Shown here: positions 59,934 to 64,000 of the stretch, one piece after another
Numbering within the stretch: the first letter of the stretch is position 1
How the letters are laid out: every line of letters starts with the position of its first letter
DNA from: Hermodice carunculata
Lineage: Eukaryota; Annelida; Polychaeta; Eunicida; Amphinomidae
Assembly (NCBI GenBank): GCA_964020975.1
Contig: OZ026628.1
Location: forward strand, 58,493,108 to 58,557,107
Direction: 5' to 3'
DNA length: 64,000 nt
Notes under the pieces: model-generated
Told to the model about the DNA's origin: nothing
What the model saw: the letters and a program-made list of their open reading frames with translations, nothing else
Databases searched by the model: none
Made by a program: the position numbers and the translations under genes

Positions 59934-61321
59934 GTAAGTGGCAGTTAGAATTTTTTACTCTGTTGGCATTACCTAACTTAATTCCATTCCTATCCGATCC
60001 GAGCAGCCTGCGTGCGAATGGCAGTCCAAGGATCAACCACAAGGAAAGCCGCTACGCAGGCAAGACAATTAAATCTGGATCACTTCACAGTAACTCTGTG
60101 ACAAACAGTAAAAGTGCATCATGCAAAATATTTTCTTTTTTTTTTCCTGTAATTGTCGATCCGAAAAAGTCCCTTTTATTGATTTATACATTTGTGTTAA
60201 GACTTTCATCGCCACAATCAAAATAAAAGCATATATCACTAGGAACCCAGATAATGTCTTAAAGGAAAATTTTGTGCTGAACCATCTCTTACTTGCTTTT
60301 ACCAAATCCTGGTGAGACAGAGTGAGACCCATTTGCGAGCTGCTAAATGTGTCAGGAAGAGGCCATAGCAAGTCAGGCCATTTCCTAGCCATCTACATGT
60401 ACTGAGACTAAAATTACGACGAGACAGGGCGAGGAGGAGATAGATGGGCCTAGACCAAATCCATGCCTAATAAGGGATCATGTATGAAAAAAAATCCAAA
60501 ATTGAAAAAAATAACAAAACCCTGAATTAGGTCTACCCCCCCCCCCCCATTTAATCTAAAGTCACCATTTCATGGATTTTATGGTCCCACTTCAAACAGA
60601 TTGGTAATTGGAAGGGGAAGAACAATTAAGCTTCACTGGATGCAGTAATGCTACAAACCTACAAATTGAAGTTGGAATGGTACCTCGATGTGTAATAGTT
60701 TTGAAGCTATTTAAGATCTAGATTTTGTGTATTCGCCTTACTTGCATAAATCAAAATCCTACAACTTTGGTTAATGGTTCATTGGATGCACCTATGTCAC
60801 AAACATAAGGATCAAAGTTGAAATGGCACCATAATCTATAACAGGTTTGAAGCTATTCAAGATTTAAATTGTGTGTTTTCACCTAATTTGCGTAAAAAAA
60901 CGAGACATGTTATAGCTGAACCGCAACAATTATGAGAAACCGCTTGACTTTTAGGTAACTTTTATATTTCGTGTGTTTTTGTGTGTGTGTGTGTGTAAAA
61001 CGAAATCTGATACTTATTTGTATTTTTAAAGTAATGCCACGTCCAATGTTGCCTTGTAGTCTGTGTGAACATGTTTGGAGCGTTGGACCTCAATAAAATG
61101 CAATTAAATGTGTTGCAAAGTTGCAGCTAAAAAAAGGTAATTTTTTTTAATCATTCATACTTTTATGCCAGAAACCATTATGATATACGACCACATAGCA
61201 GTTTTTGAAAGCGGAAATGGAGAGAGAAAAAAATAGTTGTAATACGTGAAAAAAAAAACTGAAGCAAACACAAGTAAAGAAACTATCTGTATATTGTAAC
61301 GGTTCCGGGTCAATCATGCAG
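59934..61321 (+). other. Intron of the SLC49-like gene, with repeat pieces
   Basis: Contains a C-run at 60537-60548, the dispersed repeat at 60640-60890 (GTTGRAATGGYACC, TTTTGAAGCTATTYAAGAT) shared with 31085-31580, and a short TG array at 60978-60998. Confidence 0.5.
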
Positions 61322-61521
61322 GTGTGTTGATTGTAATGTGGAAACCTGTTTCCTCATTTAAACACGCATTTGGCCAAATGTTCGATACACTGTTGCACAG
61401 ATCAGCTGGGACACCCAGTCATGGCGCAATTTTTGCTGACATCCAAACTTCACTTGCTGCAATATCAATGTACGCATCAAATTCCGTGCGTCTACATGTT
61501 GTAATTATAACTGGACCTCTG
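61322..61521 (+). CDS. Possible later exon of the SLC49-like gene
   Basis: After CAATCATGCAG| the sequence begins GT, which completes the split Gly codon of the first exon, and reads VLIVMWKPVSS, then FKHAFGQMFDTLL, ADIQTSLAAISMYAS and VVIITGPLV. In SLC49A4 the same region has H.GQML.GL, then ADERATATAIASM and FLVGPLV. The order and spacing agree loosely, but the conserved W-F-P before ADERT is not seen and transmembrane helix 2-3 sequence is missing, so another exon would be needed between. A donor G|GTTCAG lies at 61522. It could be a true divergent exon, a decayed one, or chance. Confidence 0.33.
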
Positions 61522-63080
61522 GTTCAGAATTAACTGAGACCAGAGGAGAATTTAAAATGATATTCATTGAAAATGTTAAGAATTGATTCGAGAATCAAAT
61601 ATATTTGAAGTTTTTCATAAGTTGCATTTATTCAGAGAGAACCGAGAAGCATGTTATCATGTGTACACTAAACAGTTGGATTTAGTAGTGTAGCACATCA
61701 CCGTCTCAACAATACTTTAAATAAATTTTATTCTAAGATGGAAAGGTGTAGAGCTCATTTTTTTCGAGATCTTGCACCTTTATGAATTTCAGTTTGATGT
61801 ATTTTGAAATGTTACATGTAGCATAAAAAATGTGAATTTTTCGTCATCGACGTAAAATTCCACGTGTTTTACAAATTTAGTTTTACTGTTCTTTGGATTG
61901 TGCATCCATTAAGGGTAGTGGTCAAAGCCCAAAAGTACTCGGGTACCCCTCCCCATGGTAGAACAAGACACAACCCATTTTTTATTGAAGATTGGTGTGT
62001 GAGACATAAGAAAATGATGGTTGTGGTCATTTATTTTAGTGACAGGTGTATCTTATCACCATTTATAATGAAGAATCACTCTAAAAATCAATAAATTCTC
62101 ACTTTGCTTGTTTTTTTGCATAAAATCAGCAATATATGCTGAAACTTGATGACATTAGGCTTATATTAAGGAAACCTTATGTAAAAAAGTAAGAAAATAA
62201 TGATACTAGATATTTACGAACTTAAAGATGGCAAAAATGTAGAAAACTGCACAATTATGCAAAAATATTTTTGATTTTGACATTTTTATCTCCCAAAAAT
62301 ATGTTAAAAAACTTACAATTCTTGTCCAATATTGCATTTTTATACACCAAAAATTACCTTAGCCATGAGGCTACGAGGTTACATGGAAATTATTATCCCA
62401 AGTTTCTCAAAATTTTATAAGCACTAAAAAGTATTACCCCTACCCCCTTATTTTTGAAAATAAGAAAAAACACTGCTTTGTCGCTATAGAACGCTATTCT
62501 TCAATTGATAATACTTCCTCATTGATAAAATTAAAACTTGACACAAGAACAAACTTATTAATCCAGTGCAAGTGAATTTAATGTCACCTTCTTTTAAAAT
62601 TTTGAGTTTGGATATGGAATGAAGATCAAACCTATTATTTTGTCCAAAACACTGAAAAATTCTCTACCACAATTTTGCAGTTAAAAACCTTATATCAGAA
62701 TTTGCATGTACTTTGATAATAAGGAAAATGACTCTGTGTTACAGAAATTATCAACATACTAGTATTTGGCAATTTTTTGGGAAAAAAAGGAACTTGTCAC
62801 ATAGTTCACCGTCTCCAAATAGCTTGCCAATGCTGGCAATGAATGCCATATACTAACATACATTCATTACCCACTTTTTTCCCAGGACTCATCATGGCAC
62901 CATCATTCGTGAATTTATCCATATCCCATGATCTATCATAACCTTAGGAGATGGAAGCATAGTACATGGAACTTACCCAAACACTGGCTCAGTTTATATC
63001 TGCCTGTTTGTCTGTTTGTATTTGATGCTACAGGGTTGTGTTATATGATTTGCAACCAAAGCATAAAATTAATCACATAC
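61522..63080. other. AT-rich stretch, nothing recognised
   Basis: No exon-like frame, element ends or tandem repeat seen. Further transporter exons would be expected here or beyond the window. Confidence 0.4.
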
Positions 63081-63191
63081 TGGAACTAACTTTCTCAACT
63101 GTGCGATGTTGCGCCCGACACCACTAGGCTTTGACGAGCCCGGCGGTATCGGGTGCAGCGTCGCACAGTTGAGAAAGTAAGTTCCAGTATG
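63081..63191. repeat. Foldback element, arms of about 48 bp
   Basis: ATCACATACTGGAACTAACT, then TTCTCAACTGTGCGA.G.TGCGCCCGA, is followed after about 25 bases by the inverse TCGGGTGCA.CGTCGCACAGTTGAGAA and AGTAAGTTCCAGTATGTGAT. About nine bases in ten pair. The loop is GC-rich (CCACTAGGCTTTGACGAGCC). Confidence 0.85.
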
Positions 63192-63202
63192 TGATTTATT
63201 AT

Positions 63203-63480
63203 GTCTGGGTGCCAACCCAGACATTTTGTTTTTCCAAGAATTCTTTCTTTCTTTCTTCTTTACGACCAGATTTGTCCGGAGTTTTTCTCAGATCCTACTA
63301 TTTCGAAAACCACCGAACTTGCCATGGTGACTGACCTACCAGTGAAATTAGGCACCTGACTTGGAATAGTCAAGATGATTTAAGTTATGCAAATGAGGGG
63401 CAATTAAAATTTTAAAAGCTCCATATCTTCTTAACTATTGGAGATAAACAGAAAGTTCTAACTTACACATATAGGTTTGA
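63203..63480 (+). repeat. Interspersed repeat copy beginning with a TGTCTGGGT palindrome
   Basis: Begins with the hairpin TGTCTGGGTGCCAACCCAGA, then a CTTT tract, then the body shared in inverse with 59040-59330. A weaker relative lies at 41290-41660. No coding capacity. Confidence 0.75.
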
Positions 63481-64000
63481 GACAACTGGCAAATCCAATA
63501 GCATGCACACAAAAGTTGGGGAATTTTAATGTATGCTAAATTCAGTGAATTTCCGAAGAATCCACATTTTGACTAGGGCTTCTGCTGTACTGCATGTTAT
63601 AAGCCTCCATGGTGCTAGGCAACCATTTTGCATTCATGATACTTGAACCTGTCTCATGGCATTACGTGGGTTTATAAGTTATTTTGGCAGGTACAGACTG
63701 CAGCCTGGTTTGTTTAATTTTTTGCGGGTTGAATTAGTAGCGTAACACCTTACGCTATGAAATTATGACCCAGGAACCCATGGCATCAGTTAAAATTGTG
63801 TGAGACACGAATCACACAGCAAATTGCAGGTGACTACTTTGGGCAGCAGAAAGACCCATTATCAGGTCTGTACTGTCATTATTTCATTTAATTACATGAA
63901 ATATTACATTCTATGAATGAATAAACACATAAAAGTGCATTTTGATAATATAATTCACATTTATGCTCAAAATTAACACCCAATTGTACAAAATGAGGGA
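63481..64000. other. Right edge of window, nothing recognised
   Basis: No frame or motif of note. Confidence 0.4.

Overview
The window is AT-rich nuclear DNA from an invertebrate animal. The evidence is split genes with GT-AG introns, an AATAAA polyadenylation signal, several families of non-LTR and DNA transposons, and long di-, tri- and tetranucleotide microsatellites. The repeat style (TTAA-target elements, Tc1 copies, AGCTCACCTGA-type and CTTCGGCC-type elements, many homopolymer C/G runs) suggests a marine invertebrate such as a hemichordate, echinoderm or mollusc. I cannot fix the phylum from sequence alone.

Two host genes are supported. The first is a secreted pancreatic-lipase-family enzyme on the plus strand. 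Four exons (17238-17478, 18095-18286, 27456-27565, 28205-28315) join in phase, carry all three catalytic residues (Ser in GHSLGAH, Asp in GLDPAGP, His in CSHMRA) and end 43 bases before an AATAAA. A fifth, earlier exon (7199-7301) is likely. The protein stops after the catalytic domain, so it has no PLAT/C2-like tail. One intron appears to use a GC donor. The second is the start of an SLC49-family major facilitator gene, closest to SLC49A4/DIRC2, at 59630-59933, with a possible later exon at 61322-61521. About 100 bases before its ATG lies GTCACGTGAC, the CLEAR motif of lysosomal genes.

Layout: 1-1265, a 492-bp tandem repeat cut by the window edge; 2577-3986, a TTAA-target transposon; 5133-5760, a THAP-domain relic; 7199-28315, the lipase gene. 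Its introns hold a Myb/SANT pseudogene, a broken Gypsy fossil, a LINE tail inside a tandem duplication, a short-TIR element with nuclear-receptor-like DR1 sites, a Tc1 relic, and a LINE split by a second copy of the TTAA transposon. From 28.4 to 59.4 kb no intact gene is recognised: this stretch holds non-autonomous transposons, a 1-kb 19/38-bp satellite, smaller tandem repeats, two more LINE pieces and a decayed C2H2 zinc-finger array. From 59.5 kb to the end come the SLC49-like gene start, interspersed repeats and a strong foldback.

Nothing in the window looks like a multi-gene system. The most useful leads are the CLEAR-box/lysosomal-transporter pairing, the GC-AG intron in the lipase, the nested TTAA insertion that gives a readable empty site, the three hairpin loci, and a satellite whose three minus-strand frames all spell the same 38-residue peptide.
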